A stretch of 64,000 bases of DNA from Candidatus Marithrix sp. (GCA_016744775.1 JADGDS010000006.1:171375-235374); one strand, 5' to 3'; shown: positions 8,375-18,820, numbered from the stretch's first letter. Translations and numbers: made by a program. Notes: a model not told the origin generated them from the letters alone.

Positions 8375-9633
8375 TGCAAGTTTTTGCTTTTGGTCTAAAT
8401 CACAATACAGCACCTGTTGAAATTCGTGAACAAGTGAATTTTTCATCAGAACGCTTAAAACAAGCTTTAAATGCAATTATTGAGCGAGAATTGGCTCAAG
8501 AGGTAGTAATTTTATCAACCTGCAATCGCACTGAGTTATATTGTGGAATTGATAATGATAGTTGCGATGAACTTATGAAATTCTTAGCCGCTTTTCATAA
8601 GTTATCTTATCAAGAACTTAAACCACATTTATATGTTTATCAACAAGCAGAGGCGATACGTCATTTGTTACGAGTGGCTTGTGGTTTAGATTCTATGATT
8701 CTTGGCGAGCCACAAATTTTAGGACAGATAAAAACTGCTTATAATGCTGCGCGTGAAATTAATACTGTTGGTAAATTGTTAGATAAGTTATTTAGTTATA
8801 GTTTTTCCGTTGCTAAACAGGTACGTACTGATACTGCTATTGGTTCTAGCCCAGTATCGGTTGCTTTTGCAGCAGTGCGATTGGCGCAACAAATTTTTGG
8901 TGATTTAAGCCAAAATACGGCTTTACTAATTGGTGCCGGTGAAACTATTGAATTAGCGGCGCGACATTTACATGAAAATAAATTAGGGCGTATGATTGTT
9001 GCTAACCGTACCATTGAACGCGCTCGTCAATTAACTAAAGAATTTGCTGGTTATGCTATTACCTTAGAAGAAATTCCTCGCCATCTTGCTGAAGCTGATA
9101 TTGTTATATCATCTACTGCTAGTACAACTCATATCCTCACAGCCAATGAGGTGAAGCAAGCAATTAAAACTCGTAAGCATAGCCCTATATTTATGGTAGA
9201 TATTGCTGTTCCTCGTGATATTGAGCCAGCAGTGGGTGAATTTGAGGATATTTATCTATATAGTGTTGATGATTTAAACGAAGTAATACAAGATAATTTA
9301 CGTTCCCGTGAACAAGCGGCTAAAAAAGCTGAAGAAATAATAGATACTCAAGTGAGCCACTTTATTGCATGGTGGAATTCTCTGGATGTTGTAGATACTA
9401 TTTGTCATTTGCGTGATCAGGCACAAGAAAATCGTCAATTTTTAGTTAAAAAGGCTAAACGAATGCTTGATAATGGCAAATCACCTTATGATGTAGTTGA
9501 TTATATTGCGCATACTTTAACTAATACTTTGATGCACAATCCTTGTGTTAAGTTGCGCCAAGCTGGTTATCAAGGGCGTGATGATTTAGTTACAGCGGCA
9601 CGGGAATTATTTCAATTAGAAGATGATATATGA
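8374..9633 (+). CDS. hemA: glutamyl-tRNA reductase
   Basis: Reduces glutamyl-tRNA(Glu) to glutamate-1-semialdehyde with NADPH, the committed step of C5 tetrapyrrole synthesis, and so supplies heme for the many cytochromes encoded further along. The 419-aa product matches E. coli HemA (418 aa). The catalytic Cys is in STCNRTELY near residue 50, the catalytic-domain block [14 protein letters not shown] is near 108, and the Rossmann glycine motif [15 protein letters not shown] is near 187. The C-terminal dimerisation helices are complete. The start ATG overlaps the upstream stop (TAATG), and the stop overlaps the prfA start. Confidence 0.98.
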   Translation: MQVFAFGLNHNTAPVEIREQVNFSSERLKQALNAIIERELAQEVVILSTCNRTELYCGIDNDSCDELMKFLAAFHKLSYQELKPHLYVYQQAEAIRHLLRVACGLDSMILGEPQILGQIKTAYNAAREINTVGKLLDKLFSYSFSVAKQVRTDTAIGSSPVSVAFAAVRLAQQIFGDLSQNTALLIGAGETIELAARHLHENKLGRMIVANRTIERARQLTKEFAGYAITLEEIPRHLAEADIVISSTASTTHILTANEVKQAIKTRKHSPIFMVDIAVPRDIEPAVGEFEDIYLYSVDDLNEVIQDNLRSREQAAKKAEEIIDTQVSHFIAWWNSLDVVDTICHLRDQAQENRQFLVKKAKRMLDNGKSPYDVVDYIAHTLTNTLMHNPCVKLRQAGYQGRDDLVTAARELFQLEDDI

Positions 9634-10712
9634 AACAATCTATTATTACCAAATTAGAAAATTTAACTGATCGTTTACAAGAACTTGACGCGCTATTGGC
9701 TGATTCAAGTATAATAAACGATCAAAATAAATTTCGTGATTTATCTAAAGAATATGCTGAAATTCAACCGATAGTTGATGCTTTTGAGAAATATCGTGAA
9801 CATTTAACCACTATTGCTACGGCTAAGGAAATGCAGCGCGATGAGGATGCTGAAATACGCGCTTTAGCTGAAGAGGAGTTATTTGAAGCTCAAAAAGAGA
9901 AGGGTAATTTAGAAGAAGAATTACAAATTTTATTATTGCCAAAAGATCCTGATGATAATAGGAATATATTTTTAGAAGTTCGCGCTGGTGCTGGTGGTGA
10001 TGAAGCGGCTTTATTTGCCGGTGATGTAATGAGGATGTATATCCGCTATGCAGAAAAACGTGGTTGGCAAGTTGAGCTTATGAATGAATCTGAGGGCGAG
10101 CATGGTGGTTATAAAGAAGTCATTATGCGTATTATTGGCAATGCTGTTTATTCTCAATTAAAATTTGAATCAGGTGGGCATCGTGTACAACGTGTGCCTG
10201 AAACTGAATCTCAAGGGCGTATTCATACTTCAGCTTGTACAGTGGCTTTAATGCCGGAGGTTGATGTTGTTGATGAAATTGAAATTAAGAAGTCAGATTT
10301 AAGGGAAGATACTTATCGTGCTTCAGGTAAGGGTGGGCAACATGTTAATAAAACTGATTCTGCAATTCGTTTAACTCATTTACCAACAGGTATTGTAGTT
10401 GAGTGTCAGGATCAGCGTTCACAACATAAAAATCGCGCTCGTGCCATGTCAGTATTGCAATCTAAGTTGTTAGCGGCTGAGCATGAGCGTCAGGAAAGTG
10501 AGCAGGCAGAAGAGCGACGTAATTTGGTTGGAAGTGGTGATCGTTCTCAACGTATTCGTACTTATAATTTTCCTCAAGGGCGAGTAACAGATCATCGTAT
10601 TGGTTTAAGCTTGTATAAATTAGATGAAATTTTACAAGGCAACCTAAATTATCTAATTGAACCCTTGAGGCATGAACATCAAATGGACTTGTTAGCTAGT
10701 TTAGCTGATTAA
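9630..10712 (+). CDS. prfA: peptide chain release factor 1
   Basis: RF1, which reads UAA and UAG and triggers peptide release. At 360 aa it equals E. coli RF1. The GGQ catalytic motif is in [15 protein letters not shown] near residue 230-245, and the PxT-type recognition loop lies upstream of it ([14 protein letters not shown], near 184-197, the PET variant). It overlaps hemA by 4 nt (ATGA). The hemA-prfA order is the classical gammaproteobacterial one, but prmC (hemK), the methylase that modifies the GGQ glutamine, is not the next gene; a minus-strand J-domain gene ends 1 nt away. Confidence 0.98.
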   Translation: MKQSIITKLENLTDRLQELDALLADSSIINDQNKFRDLSKEYAEIQPIVDAFEKYREHLTTIATAKEMQRDEDAEIRALAEEELFEAQKEKGNLEEELQILLLPKDPDDNRNIFLEVRAGAGGDEAALFAGDVMRMYIRYAEKRGWQVELMNESEGEHGGYKEVIMRIIGNAVYSQLKFESGGHRVQRVPETESQGRIHTSACTVALMPEVDVVDEIEIKKSDLREDTYRASGKGGQHVNKTDSAIRLTHLPTGIVVECQDQRSQHKNRARAMSVLQSKLLAAEHERQESEQAEERRNLVGSGDRSQRIRTYNFPQGRVTDHRIGLSLYKLDEILQGNLNYLIEPLRHEHQMDLLASLAD

Positions 10713-10713
10713 T

Positions 10714-13700
10714 TTAACGACATTTTCTACTAAAATATGCTCTTTGCCCCCGTGTTAAAGGTTTAACACCTATAGACATTTGTTTTACAAGTCTAGAGCA
10801 AGATCTTCCTCTTTTTCGTTTCGCAATTCTTTTACGTTTGGCTGCTTTTTTCTTAGCAGCTTTACGTTTAGCCGCTTTTGCTTTAATAGCCCTTTCTCTT
10901 GCCGCTTTACGCCTTTTTGCGGATCTTTCTTTAGCAGCTTTTGCTCTAGCAGCAGCCTTACGTTTAGCCGCTCTTTGATTAGCAGCTTTTGTTCTAGCAG
11001 CAGCTTTACGTTTAGCAGCTTTTGTTCTAGCGGCAGCTTTACGTTTAGCAGCTCTTTGATTAGCAGCTTTTGCTCTAGCGGCAGCTTTACGTTTAGCAGC
11101 TCTTTGATTAGCAGCTTTTGCTCTAGCAGCAGCCTTACGTTTAGCAACTCTTTGATTAGCAGCTTTTGCTCTAGCAGCAGCCTTACGTTTAGCAACTCTT
11201 TGATTAGCAGCTTTTGCTCTAGCAGCAGCCTTACGTTTAGCAGCTCTTTGATTAGCCGCTTTTGCATTAGCAGCTTTACGTTTAGCAACTCTTTCTTTAG
11301 CAGCATTTTGTCTAGCGATTTTACGTTTAGCGGCTCTTTGATTAGCAGCCTTTGCTCTAGCAGCAGCCTTACGTTTAGCAGCTCTTTGATTAGCCGCTTT
11401 TGCATTAGCAGCTTTACGTTTAGCAACTCTTTCTTTAGCAGCATTTTGTCTAGCGATTTTACGTTTAGCGGCTCTTTGATTAGCAGCATTTTGTCTAGCA
11501 ATTTTACGTTTAGCCGCTCTTTCTTTAGCAGCCTTTGCATTAGCAGCTTTACGTCTCGCAACTCTTTCTTTAGCAGAATTTTGTCTAGCAATTTTACGTT
11601 TAGCCGCTCTTTCTTTAGCAGCATTTTGTCTAGCAATTTTACGTTTAGCCGCTCTTTGATTAGCAGCCTTTGCATTAGCGGCTTTACGTCTAGCCGCTCT
11701 TTCTTTAGCAGCATTTTGTCGTCTAGCCAGTTTACGTTTAGCAGCTCTTTCTTTAGCAAGCCTTTCTTTAATAACCTTACGTATAGCAGCTCTTTCTTTA
11801 GCAGCATTTTGTCTAGCAATTTTACGTTTAGCCGCTCTTTGATTAGCAGCCTTTGCATTAGCAACTTTACGTTTAGCAACTTTACGTTTAGCGGCATTTT
11901 GTCTAGCTAATTTACGTTTAGCAGCTCTTTCTTTTGCAGCCTTTGCATTAGCAGCTTTACGTCTTGCAACTCTTTCTTTAGCAGCATTTTTTCTAGCCAG
12001 TTTACGTTTAGCAGCTCTTTCTTTAGCAGCCTTTGCATTAGCAGCCTTTATTTTAGCCACTTTTGCTCTAGCGGCTCTTTCTTTGGAAGCCATTTCTTTA
12101 GCCGCTCTTTCTTTGGCAGCTTTATATCTAGCAGATCTTCTTTTAGCTGCCATTTCTTTAGCAGTCTTGAGTCGAGCTTCTCTTTCTTGAATCTCTTTTT
12201 CTCTACTGGCTTTTCGCCTTGCTAATCTTGCTGCCTCCTTAGCTTTTGTAGCTTCATTAGCTTGTGCCACTGTTTGCCGCTGTGCCGCATTTAATTTTTC
12301 TTGTAAGCCGGTTAAACGCGAAGAATTAGAATTAAACTTTTGTAAAGCCTGTATATAATACTTAACACGACCAAATTTCTTTTTCCTTAAAGCATTATCA
12401 GCCCATGAATAATATTTTTTTTCTATATTATTTATACCATCTAATGCTTGATTATTGCTTGGTTCTATGTTCAGAACCTGTCTATAACAAGATAAGGCAG
12501 TATGTTTACCACGGGTTAAATAATTCTTATTATAATATCGTTGACACTGAGTCAACAAAGTATCTACTTTTTTATTATTTTTTTCTTCTTTTGCTTTTTC
12601 TTCTGCTTTTTCTTCTTTTACCTCTTTAGTTGTAGAAGGAATTGGAATAGCTGTTGGTATAATAATTGGTGTGCTAGAAGAACTTGCAATCTGTGTTGTT
12701 GTATCTTCATCATCAACTTCTTCAGGAATTTCTAAAATTTCCCTTAATTTACTTTCATTACTTGGAGTAATTTCTTCATAATTACTAGCAATTAGAGTTA
12801 ATAACTCATTGAAGTTATATTTCAATATATTATTTTTAACTTTACCTATTTCAAGTACTTGCTGTTGTAAAACAGGATCAGCACTTAATTGATGCAGCCT
12901 TTTTGCAATTTGCATTTTATCATTACCTGATAAATCAGCAACAATATTTTCACGTTCACGTCTTAAAAATAAAATATCCTTTAAAACATCTCGTTGCGAT
13001 GAATTATTAGGTAATAATTTTTCCCAATCTAGCAATATATCGTCAGCATAATCATAGTTTTGATCCTTTAAGGAAAGTCTAACTTCCTTAGCATACATTG
13101 CAGGTAAATTAGAATCAATTGGTAATTCATGTTCAATCCCAACAGTTTCAATTGTATCCCTAGCAGCCGCCATACAATGAGTTCTTTCTAATAATGGCAT
13201 CCAAGTTTTATATAGACAATCCATATATTTTTGAGTGAGAGCGGCTAAGCGTTGTTGTTTTTTTTCCTGAATTTGTTGATATTTATTAAATAATTCAGAT
13301 TTTTTAGGATAGGCTTTTTTTAATTCACCAAGTAAAGGTAATGCTTTTTTAAATTTATCTTCTTTAATTTCATTATCAATTTGATGATAATAATAATCTC
13401 TTAAACGACGATAAACTTGATCATCTTTGAGGATTTCAGATCTTATTGAATGATGATAAGAATCTAATTTATTCCATAAAGGAGGATTTTTCAGATAAAA
13501 ATCAATTAAAGCAACTTTAACAGCAGTGCCTGAAATGACTTTTTTAGCAAGATTAATATTGGCATTTTCTAAACTGTTAATTGCTTCTGAATTACGATTT
13601 AAAATACCAGCTTGTATTTCTTGAGTATTGAATGAATTTTGAGAAAAAAAGATCATAATAGCTACTAAAGAAATTACTCCAACAATTGCTGCAATTATGG

Positions 13701-13911
13701 GTAATTTTGATCTTTTCTTATCACTTGGTTCTTGATTTCTGAGTGCTGTATAAGCCTCATTAATGTCTTGAAATTTTTGTGCTGCATTGGGTTCAGTGCT
13801 AATATCAGGATGATATTTATGAGCTAGTTGATGAAACGCTTGTTTAATTTCATCTTGACTAGCATTTGACTGAACTCCCAATACTTGATAATAATATTTA
13901 TTGGAAGCCAT
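10714..13911 (-). CDS. inner-membrane J-domain protein with long Ala/Lys/Arg helical tail
   Basis: A 1065-aa protein. An N-terminal J domain (residues 5-60) has the HPD motif at 34-36, so it should stimulate a DnaK-type Hsp70. One membrane span follows at about 70-89. Residues 90-400 form an alpha-helical region shared with both neighbours ([12 protein letters not shown], then [18 protein letters not shown]). A Thr/Pro/Glu/Lys linker leads to a TPR-like part (LLTQCQRYYNKNYLTRGKHT). Residues about 545-1035 are an extended Ala/Lys/Arg repeat tail. The end is a short Cys-bounded motif (CSRLVKQMSIGVKPL to RKCR). If the J domain is cytoplasmic, everything after the span is periplasmic, giving a TolA-like layout. 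No G/F or zinc domain of true DnaJ is present. Last gene of the cluster. Confidence 0.85.
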   Translation of the reverse strand: MASNKYYYQVLGVQSNASQDEIKQAFHQLAHKYHPDISTEPNAAQKFQDINEAYTALRNQEPSDKKRSKLPIIAAIVGVISLVAIMIFFSQNSFNTQEIQAGILNRNSEAINSLENANINLAKKVISGTAVKVALIDFYLKNPPLWNKLDSYHHSIRSEILKDDQVYRRLRDYYYHQIDNEIKEDKFKKALPLLGELKKAYPKKSELFNKYQQIQEKKQQRLAALTQKYMDCLYKTWMPLLERTHCMAAARDTIETVGIEHELPIDSNLPAMYAKEVRLSLKDQNYDYADDILLDWEKLLPNNSSQRDVLKDILFLRRERENIVADLSGNDKMQIAKRLHQLSADPVLQQQVLEIGKVKNNILKYNFNELLTLIASNYEEITPSNESKLREILEIPEEVDDEDTTTQIASSSSTPIIIPTAIPIPSTTKEVKEEKAEEKAKEEKNNKKVDTLLTQCQRYYNKNYLTRGKHTALSCYRQVLNIEPSNNQALDGINNIEKKYYSWADNALRKKKFGRVKYYIQALQKFNSNSSRLTGLQEKLNAAQRQTVAQANEATKAKEAARLARRKASREKEIQEREARLKTAKEMAAKRRSARYKAAKERAAKEMASKERAARAKVAKIKAANAKAAKERAAKRKLARKNAAKERVARRKAANAKAAKERAAKRKLARQNAAKRKVAKRKVANAKAANQRAAKRKIARQNAAKERAAIRKVIKERLAKERAAKRKLARRQNAAKERAARRKAANAKAANQRAAKRKIARQNAAKERAAKRKIARQNSAKERVARRKAANAKAAKERAAKRKIARQNAANQRAAKRKIARQNAAKERVAKRKAANAKAANQRAAKRKAAARAKAANQRAAKRKIARQNAAKERVAKRKAANAKAANQRAAKRKAAARAKAANQRVAKRKAAARAKAANQRVAKRKAAARAKAANQRAAKRKAAARAKAANQRAAKRKAAARTKAAKRKAAARTKAANQRAAKRKAAARAKAAKERSAKRRKAARERAIKAKAAKRKAAKKKAAKRKRIAKRKRGRSCSRLVKQMSIGVKPLTRGQRAYFSRKCR
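10840..12270 (-). repeat. in-frame tandem repeat tract encoding Ala/Lys/Arg tail
   Basis: Degenerate units of about 45-48 nt encode blocks such as AAKRKAAARAKAANQR and AAKRKIARQNAAKERV. Several neighbouring units are nearly identical in DNA, notably between 10,930 and 11,450, which implies recent expansion by slippage or unequal crossing over. Tract length is a likely source of strain variation and of assembly error. Confidence 0.85.
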
Positions 13912-13923
13912 AATATTTAATAA

Positions 13924-14979
13924 TTAAAGTGACGCGCAATTAATGATGTTAAGTTCAACGCGACGATCAAGGATATCCATCATATCATTAGTGCCAATCC
14001 CGATAATATTTTCCTCGTCTCCTTTACCGATTAGAGTTGATCTTTCCATAACCATTGGAAAATTAACCTTCATCATCAGTTGAATTTTTTTCGCTCGTTG
14101 TAATGATAATCGCTTAGGATTATCTGTTTCTTCTTTACCAGTATGACCAATTATTTGAAAACAACGTTTATTGTTTTCAAAATATTTAACAATTTCATGT
14201 AACCAAAATGAATATTCTTTCCTTAAATCCTTATCATCAGTGAAGCTACTTGATTGAGGTGCAAATAAAAATTTAAATGTTAATTTTTTAGTTTCGATGA
14301 CGTTCTGAGCTAATAATCGTTGAAAAGCATCAGAAGCCGCTACTTGTTGATTTAAATTACGAGCATTTTGATATAATTCCAAATAAGTTTCTTTTAATGG
14401 GCTGTCTTTTCGTTCAGAAACTAAATAAAATAACAATAAAGATTGTTCATAATCTTTATTTGCAGACAATCTTTCTGCTTCTTTAATTAAGCTTTTAGTA
14501 TCTAAAGATTCATAATATTTTTTCTTGGGTAATGTATCAATTAAATTTGCCGCTAATATTACTAATCCATCAAAGTATTTTTTCTTTAAATACATTGGGC
14601 TAGTTTGATAGTTTTCTGCTATTGCCTTGTTTGCACTTGGCTGCTTTTTCACAGTTTTTGTTTTCACTTCAATCTTCTTTGGAGCTTCAATCTTCTTTGG
14701 AGCTTCAATCTTTGGAACTTCAATCTTTGGAGCTTCAATCTTTGGAACCTCAATTGTTGGAACCTCAATTGTTGGTGCTTCAAGCATAGCATCGGCTTTC
14801 TGATTCAAAGCTTCAGTTGCAACTTGAAGTTTTTCAGCAATTGGTTCTGGTTCTGTAATTAAAATTGGTGGTTTAGGAATTTCAGGCTGTTTAGTAATAC
14901 GAACTATCTGTTCTTCTGCTGTACATGAACTCAATATAGTCACTACCAATATTAGTTTAATCAACTTCTTATAAGACAT
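13924..14979 (-). CDS. OmpA-like lipoprotein with Pro/Glu/Ile repeat linker
   Basis: A 351-aa putative outer-membrane lipoprotein. The signal peptide ends in a lipobox (VVTILSSC, lipidated Cys at residue 19), and the next residues (TAEE) do not carry the Asp+2 retention signal. Residues about 65-110 hold a short tandem linker built on EVPKIEAPKI units. A helical region follows (about 125-235), and then an OmpA-C-like domain over about 240-345 with IIGHTGKEETDNPKRLSLQRA. In the canonical domain the GHTD aspartate binds peptidoglycan diaminopimelate; here that Asp is Gly and the loop is one residue shorter, while the partner Arg remains. It lies 12 nt after the second J-protein gene and 12 nt before the first, so one operon is likely. 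Confidence 0.85.
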   Translation of the reverse strand: MSYKKLIKLILVVTILSSCTAEEQIVRITKQPEIPKPPILITEPEPIAEKLQVATEALNQKADAMLEAPTIEVPTIEVPKIEAPKIEVPKIEAPKKIEAPKKIEVKTKTVKKQPSANKAIAENYQTSPMYLKKKYFDGLVILAANLIDTLPKKKYYESLDTKSLIKEAERLSANKDYEQSLLLFYLVSERKDSPLKETYLELYQNARNLNQQVAASDAFQRLLAQNVIETKKLTFKFLFAPQSSSFTDDKDLRKEYSFWLHEIVKYFENNKRCFQIIGHTGKEETDNPKRLSLQRAKKIQLMMKVNFPMVMERSTLIGKGDEENIIGIGTNDMMDILDRRVELNIINCASL

Positions 14980-14991
14980 TTAAATTTTCCT

Positions 14992-17091
14992 TTAACGACA
15001 TCTGGTTTGGAAATAAGATTGTTGCCCGGGAGTTAGAGGTTTAACGCCCATAGATAATTGTTTCAGAATTTCAGAACAAGAATTAGCTCTTAAATTAGTT
15101 TGTTCTGCTGCTTTATCTTTCTCTCTAGCCGCCTTCAGTCTTGCTTCTCTAGCCGCCTTCAATCGAGCAGCCATTTTTTCTCTAGCAGCCTTCAATCTAG
15201 CTTCTCTAGCCGCTCTCAATCGCTCTGCTCTTTCTCTAGCTTCTCTAGCCGCTCTCAATTGCTCTGCTCTTTCTCTAGCTTCTCTAGCAGCTCTCAATCT
15301 AGCAGCTCTTTCTCTAGCTTCTTTAGCTATTCTTCTTCTTTCTCTAAGCTTATTCATCTGAGCTTCTTGAGCCGCCTTTTCTCTAGCAATTGCTTCTTCA
15401 GTGGCTTCAAGTTTTTCAATCTTACGTCTAGCTATTTCGGCTGCTTTAGCTTCCTTAATAGCGAGTTGATTATTTTCCTGTGCTGTTTTCAAGTTCCTTT
15501 TTAACGCTGCCAACCGCGATGAATTAGAATTCACTTTTTGCAAAGAAACTATATAAGATTTAACACGACTAAATTGTTTTCTTCTTAAAGCACTATCTGC
15601 CCATAAATAATATTTATTCTCAATCTTTTTTATACCATCTAAAGCTTGACTGTTATTTGGCTCAATTTGCAAAACATTTCCATAACAAGAGAATGCAGTT
15701 TTTCTGCCAGTAGTTAAATAGTTTTTATTAAACAAGTTTTGACATTCATTCAATAAGTTATCCACTTGACTATTATTAGTTAGAGGTGTATTTTCATATT
15801 TAGTAGCAGTTGGTATTGGTGCAATTGGTGGTAAAATTGGTGGTACAATTGGTGGTAAAATTGGTATTTCTGCTGTTTGTGGAAGTGGTGGCGGTGTAAC
15901 AGGTTCTTCTTTTGGAAGAGTTAAAATTCCTTTCAATTTATTTTCATAATCTGAAGCCAGCGAACCATGATTACTAGCAATTATGGTTACTATTTCATTA
16001 AAGTTATACTTCAATAAATTATTTTTAACTTTTGGAATTTCAAATATCTCTAATTGTAAAATTGGATCAACACTCAATTGATGAAGTCGTTTTGCAATTT
16101 GCATTTGATCATTACTTGATAAATCCGCAACGATGGTATCACGTTCTTGTCTAAGAAATAAAATTTGTTTAAAAGCATTACGTTGTTCAGATTTAGCTGG
16201 TAATAATTTTTCCCAATCTAATAATAATTCTTCAGCATGATCATAATTGTTATCTTTTAAAGCCAGTCTAACTTCCTTAGAATACATTCTGGGTAAATTA
16301 GAATCAGTAGGCAACTCATGTTCAATTCCCACTACTTCAATTTCATTTCTAGCCGCAGCCATACAATGTGTTCTTTCTAACAATGGCACCCAAGTTTTAT
16401 ATAGACAATCCATATATTTTTGACTTAAATCAGCTAAACGTTGTTGTTTTTTCTCCTGAATTTGTTTATTTTTATAAAATAACTCTGATGCTTTAGGATA
16501 TTCTTTTTTTAATATACCTAAGTAACTAAGAGCATCTTTAAATTTATCTTTGCTAACTGCATCATCAATTTGCTGATAATAATAATCTCTTAAACGACGA
16601 TAAACCTTATCATCTTTTAATATTTCAGTTCTGATTGAGTTATGATAAGCATCTAATTTGCTCCATATTGGTGGATTTTTTAGATAAAAATCAACCAATG
16701 CAGGTTTCACTTCAGTGCCCGCAATAATTTTTTCAGCGATCTTAATATCCGCTTGTTCTAGGCTTTGTACCGCATTGGAATCACCTTTTAAAATACCCGT
16801 TTGTATTTCTTGATAATTTGATGAAAATTTATTAAACCCAATAGCGGCAGCTATTGCCACCAACATCATTCCTATAAGAATGGGTAATCTTGAACTTCTG
16901 TTCTTCGAGTTGGCTTTATTCTTAAGTATTTTATAAGCCTCATTAATTTCCTGAAATTTGTGTTCTGAATTAGCTTCATTACTTACATCAGGATGATATT
17001 TATAAGCTAATTTATGATAAGCCTTTTTAATTTCATCCTGACTAGCATTGGATTTAACGCCTAATATTTTATAATATTTATTTAATGACAT
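14992..17091 (-). CDS. inner-membrane J-domain protein, shorter paralogue
   Basis: A 699-aa paralogue of the 1065-aa protein with the same order of parts. The J domain is at residues 5-60 with HPD at 33-35, a single membrane span at about 69-86, and the shared helical region follows ([34 protein letters not shown]). A proline-rich linker lies near 395-430 ([23 protein letters not shown]). Then come the TPR-like [20 protein letters not shown] segment, a charged Arg/Glu/Ala helix of about 110 residues, and the Cys-bounded end motif ([15 protein letters not shown] to TRCR). Its tail is much shorter and more Glu-rich than that of the paralogue. The start overlaps the end of the upstream gene by 14 nt, showing translational coupling. 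Confidence 0.85.
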   Translation of the reverse strand: MSLNKYYKILGVKSNASQDEIKKAYHKLAYKYHPDVSNEANSEHKFQEINEAYKILKNKANSKNRSSRLPILIGMMLVAIAAAIGFNKFSSNYQEIQTGILKGDSNAVQSLEQADIKIAEKIIAGTEVKPALVDFYLKNPPIWSKLDAYHNSIRTEILKDDKVYRRLRDYYYQQIDDAVSKDKFKDALSYLGILKKEYPKASELFYKNKQIQEKKQQRLADLSQKYMDCLYKTWVPLLERTHCMAAARNEIEVVGIEHELPTDSNLPRMYSKEVRLALKDNNYDHAEELLLDWEKLLPAKSEQRNAFKQILFLRQERDTIVADLSSNDQMQIAKRLHQLSVDPILQLEIFEIPKVKNNLLKYNFNEIVTIIASNHGSLASDYENKLKGILTLPKEEPVTPPPLPQTAEIPILPPIVPPILPPIAPIPTATKYENTPLTNNSQVDNLLNECQNLFNKNYLTTGRKTAFSCYGNVLQIEPNNSQALDGIKKIENKYYLWADSALRRKQFSRVKSYIVSLQKVNSNSSRLAALKRNLKTAQENNQLAIKEAKAAEIARRKIEKLEATEEAIAREKAAQEAQMNKLRERRRIAKEARERAARLRAAREARERAEQLRAAREARERAERLRAAREARLKAAREKMAARLKAAREARLKAAREKDKAAEQTNLRANSCSEILKQLSMGVKPLTPGQQSYFQTRCR

Positions 17092-18211
17092 TGTGTTTTT
17101 TAAAAAGTTGTTCTGATGTTAGGCTAGGAATAGTAGTAGAAGTAGATATTGGTAATGGTAAAAAAATATCATTTACCACTTTTTCTTCTTCTGCGTTTAA
17201 AATTTCCTTTAATTCTTCTTTAATATTTGCTGGAATTTTAATATTATTATCTTTAGCTGATAATAATATTAATGCTTGGTTTAAATGAAATGCTAACAAA
17301 TTATTTTGAATTTGAGGCATTGCCAGTATTTCTTGTCTTAAAATTGGATCAGTATTTAATTGATTTAATCTTTTTACAATTTTGATTGTATCATTACCCA
17401 TTAAATCAATAATAATATCCTTTAATTGTCGATGAATAACTAAAATTGCTTTCTGTGCATCGCGTTGTGCAGATGCAGCAGGTAATAATTTTTGCCAATT
17501 TAACAATAATGTTTCTGCTTGATAATAATTTTTATTAGTTAAAGCATGTCTAATTTCTTCTGCATACATAGCTGGTAAATTAGCATCTATCGGCAAACTA
17601 TGTTCAATACCAACTTTTTCAATTTTTGTTCTAGCTTCTGCCATACAATGAGTTCTTTCAAGTAAAGGAGCCAAGCTTTGATCTAAACATTGAATATATT
17701 GTTGAGTCAGAACAGCCAAACGTTGCTGTTTCTTGGTTTGAATTTGCTGATATTTTTCTAATAATTCATCAGAAGCAGGATAAATTTTTTTTAAATTGCC
17801 TAATAATGACATGGCAATTTTAAATTGATCCAGTTTGATATTATCATCAATTTTCTTATAAAAGTAATCCCTTATATACTTATAAGTATCCACATCTTTT
17901 AAAATCTGAATTTTAATTGATTCTTCATAAAAATCCAAGTAGGTTAATAATGGATATTTTTGTTTTTTAAGATAAAACTTAATTAATGCAAGTTTAACAC
18001 TTTGATCTTTAATAATTTGCTTAGCAGTCTTAATATTAACATTTTCTAAATTTTTAATCGCTTTTTCATCACCAGCTAAAATAGCGGCTTGTATTTTTGT
18101 TTGATCTTCTGATTGATAAAATTTAGTTATACTAACATTGATAATGACTGCTGATAATATTAAAAGCAAAACACCAATTAAAATCAACTGTAATTTATTA
18201 TTTAATTCCAT
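17078..18211 (-). CDS. membrane-anchored paralogue lacking J domain and tail
   Basis: A 377-aa protein with one N-terminal membrane span ([20 protein letters not shown]). Its body is the same helical domain found in the two J-domain proteins ([54 protein letters not shown]), but it has no J domain, no charged tail and no C-terminal Cys motif. I chose the internal ATG at 18211 rather than one 84 nt further out, because the longer form would add an unlikely leader and overlap the start of the divergent osmC gene. First gene of the cluster. It may form the constant part of a hetero-oligomer with the two J proteins (inference). Confidence 0.75.
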   Translation of the reverse strand: MELNNKLQLILIGVLLLILSAVIINVSITKFYQSEDQTKIQAAILAGDEKAIKNLENVNIKTAKQIIKDQSVKLALIKFYLKKQKYPLLTYLDFYEESIKIQILKDVDTYKYIRDYFYKKIDDNIKLDQFKIAMSLLGNLKKIYPASDELLEKYQQIQTKKQQRLAVLTQQYIQCLDQSLAPLLERTHCMAEARTKIEKVGIEHSLPIDANLPAMYAEEIRHALTNKNYYQAETLLLNWQKLLPAASAQRDAQKAILVIHRQLKDIIIDLMGNDTIKIVKRLNQLNTDPILRQEILAMPQIQNNLLAFHLNQALILLSAKDNNIKIPANIKEELKEILNAEEEKVVNDIFLPLPISTSTTIPSLTSEQLFKKHNVIK

Positions 18212-18285
18212 ATAAAATATATTGTACTCTTTATAATATTGATTAGTGAAATAATGTAGCAAGAAACATACAAAAGGATATAAAC

Positions 18286-18699
18286 ATGAAAACACGTATA
18301 AAATATATAGAAAATGTATGTCTAATGGGGGAATCAGAAAGTGGTCATAGTGTTATCATAGACGGTTCACCAGAAATTGGTGGACGTAATTTAGGTGTTC
18401 GCCCAATGGAAATGATTTTAATGGGTTTAGGTGGTTGTACCACGATGGATATTCTAACAATTCTTAGAAAAAAGCGACAAAATATTACTGATTGTGTAAT
18501 AGAAATTGATAGTCAGCGTCAAGATACAATCCCTAAAAGTTTTAGCAAAATTCATCTTAATTTTATCATCACAGGTGATAATTTAAATGAAAAACATGTA
18601 CAACAAGCAGTAAAATTATCGGTTGAAAAATATTGTTCAGTCTATGCGATGTTAAAAAATAGCGTCGAAATTAGTTATGATTATGAAATTAATGCTTGA
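18286..18699 (+). CDS. OsmC/YhfA-family protein
   Basis: A 137-aa OsmC-superfamily protein. Members reduce organic hydroperoxides through two cysteines. Both are present here: one in GLGGCTTMD near residue 47-55 and one in SVEKYCSVYAML near 120. The extended sheet and RPMEMILMGLGGC helix fit the YhfA branch rather than OsmC or Ohr proper. AAAGGA lies 8 nt before the ATG. It is divergent from the J-protein cluster with only about 74 nt between starts. Its stop codon lies inside the -35 box of the tRNA-Met promoter. Confidence 0.88.
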   Translation: MKTRIKYIENVCLMGESESGHSVIIDGSPEIGGRNLGVRPMEMILMGLGGCTTMDILTILRKKRQNITDCVIEIDSQRQDTIPKSFSKIHLNFIITGDNLNEKHVQQAVKLSVEKYCSVYAMLKNSVEISYDYEINA

Positions 18700-18724
18700 C
18701 TTATTTTTTTTAGATGGTTATAAT
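18696..18724 (+). promoter_or_regulatory. promoter of tRNA-Met
   Basis: TTGACT (18696-18701), exactly 17 nt, then TATAAT (18719-18724), followed by a G-run and the tRNA 14 nt on. Near-consensus sigma-70 promoter. It overlaps the TGA of the osmC-like gene. Confidence 0.75.
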
Positions 18725-18738
18725 GGGGGGATTATATT

Positions 18739-18815
<77 letters not shown>

Positions 18816-18820
18816 GATTT

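Noticed and set aside
10780..11910. Two long ORFs (about 370 codons) on plus and minus strands over the charged repeat tract
   Set aside because: They are low-complexity shadows of the repeat (Ser/Phe-rich or Leu/Lys-rich) in other frames of the J-protein gene, with no ribosome site or family features.
10840..12270. Possible CRISPR array
   Set aside because: Units are contiguous, degenerate, in frame with a protein and have no unique spacers of constant length; no cas genes are near.
18212..18295. 28-residue N-terminal extension of the 377-aa membrane protein
   Set aside because: It would overlap the start of the divergent osmC-like gene and adds a Cys/Phe/Tyr-rich leader, while the internal ATG begins a normal membrane anchor.
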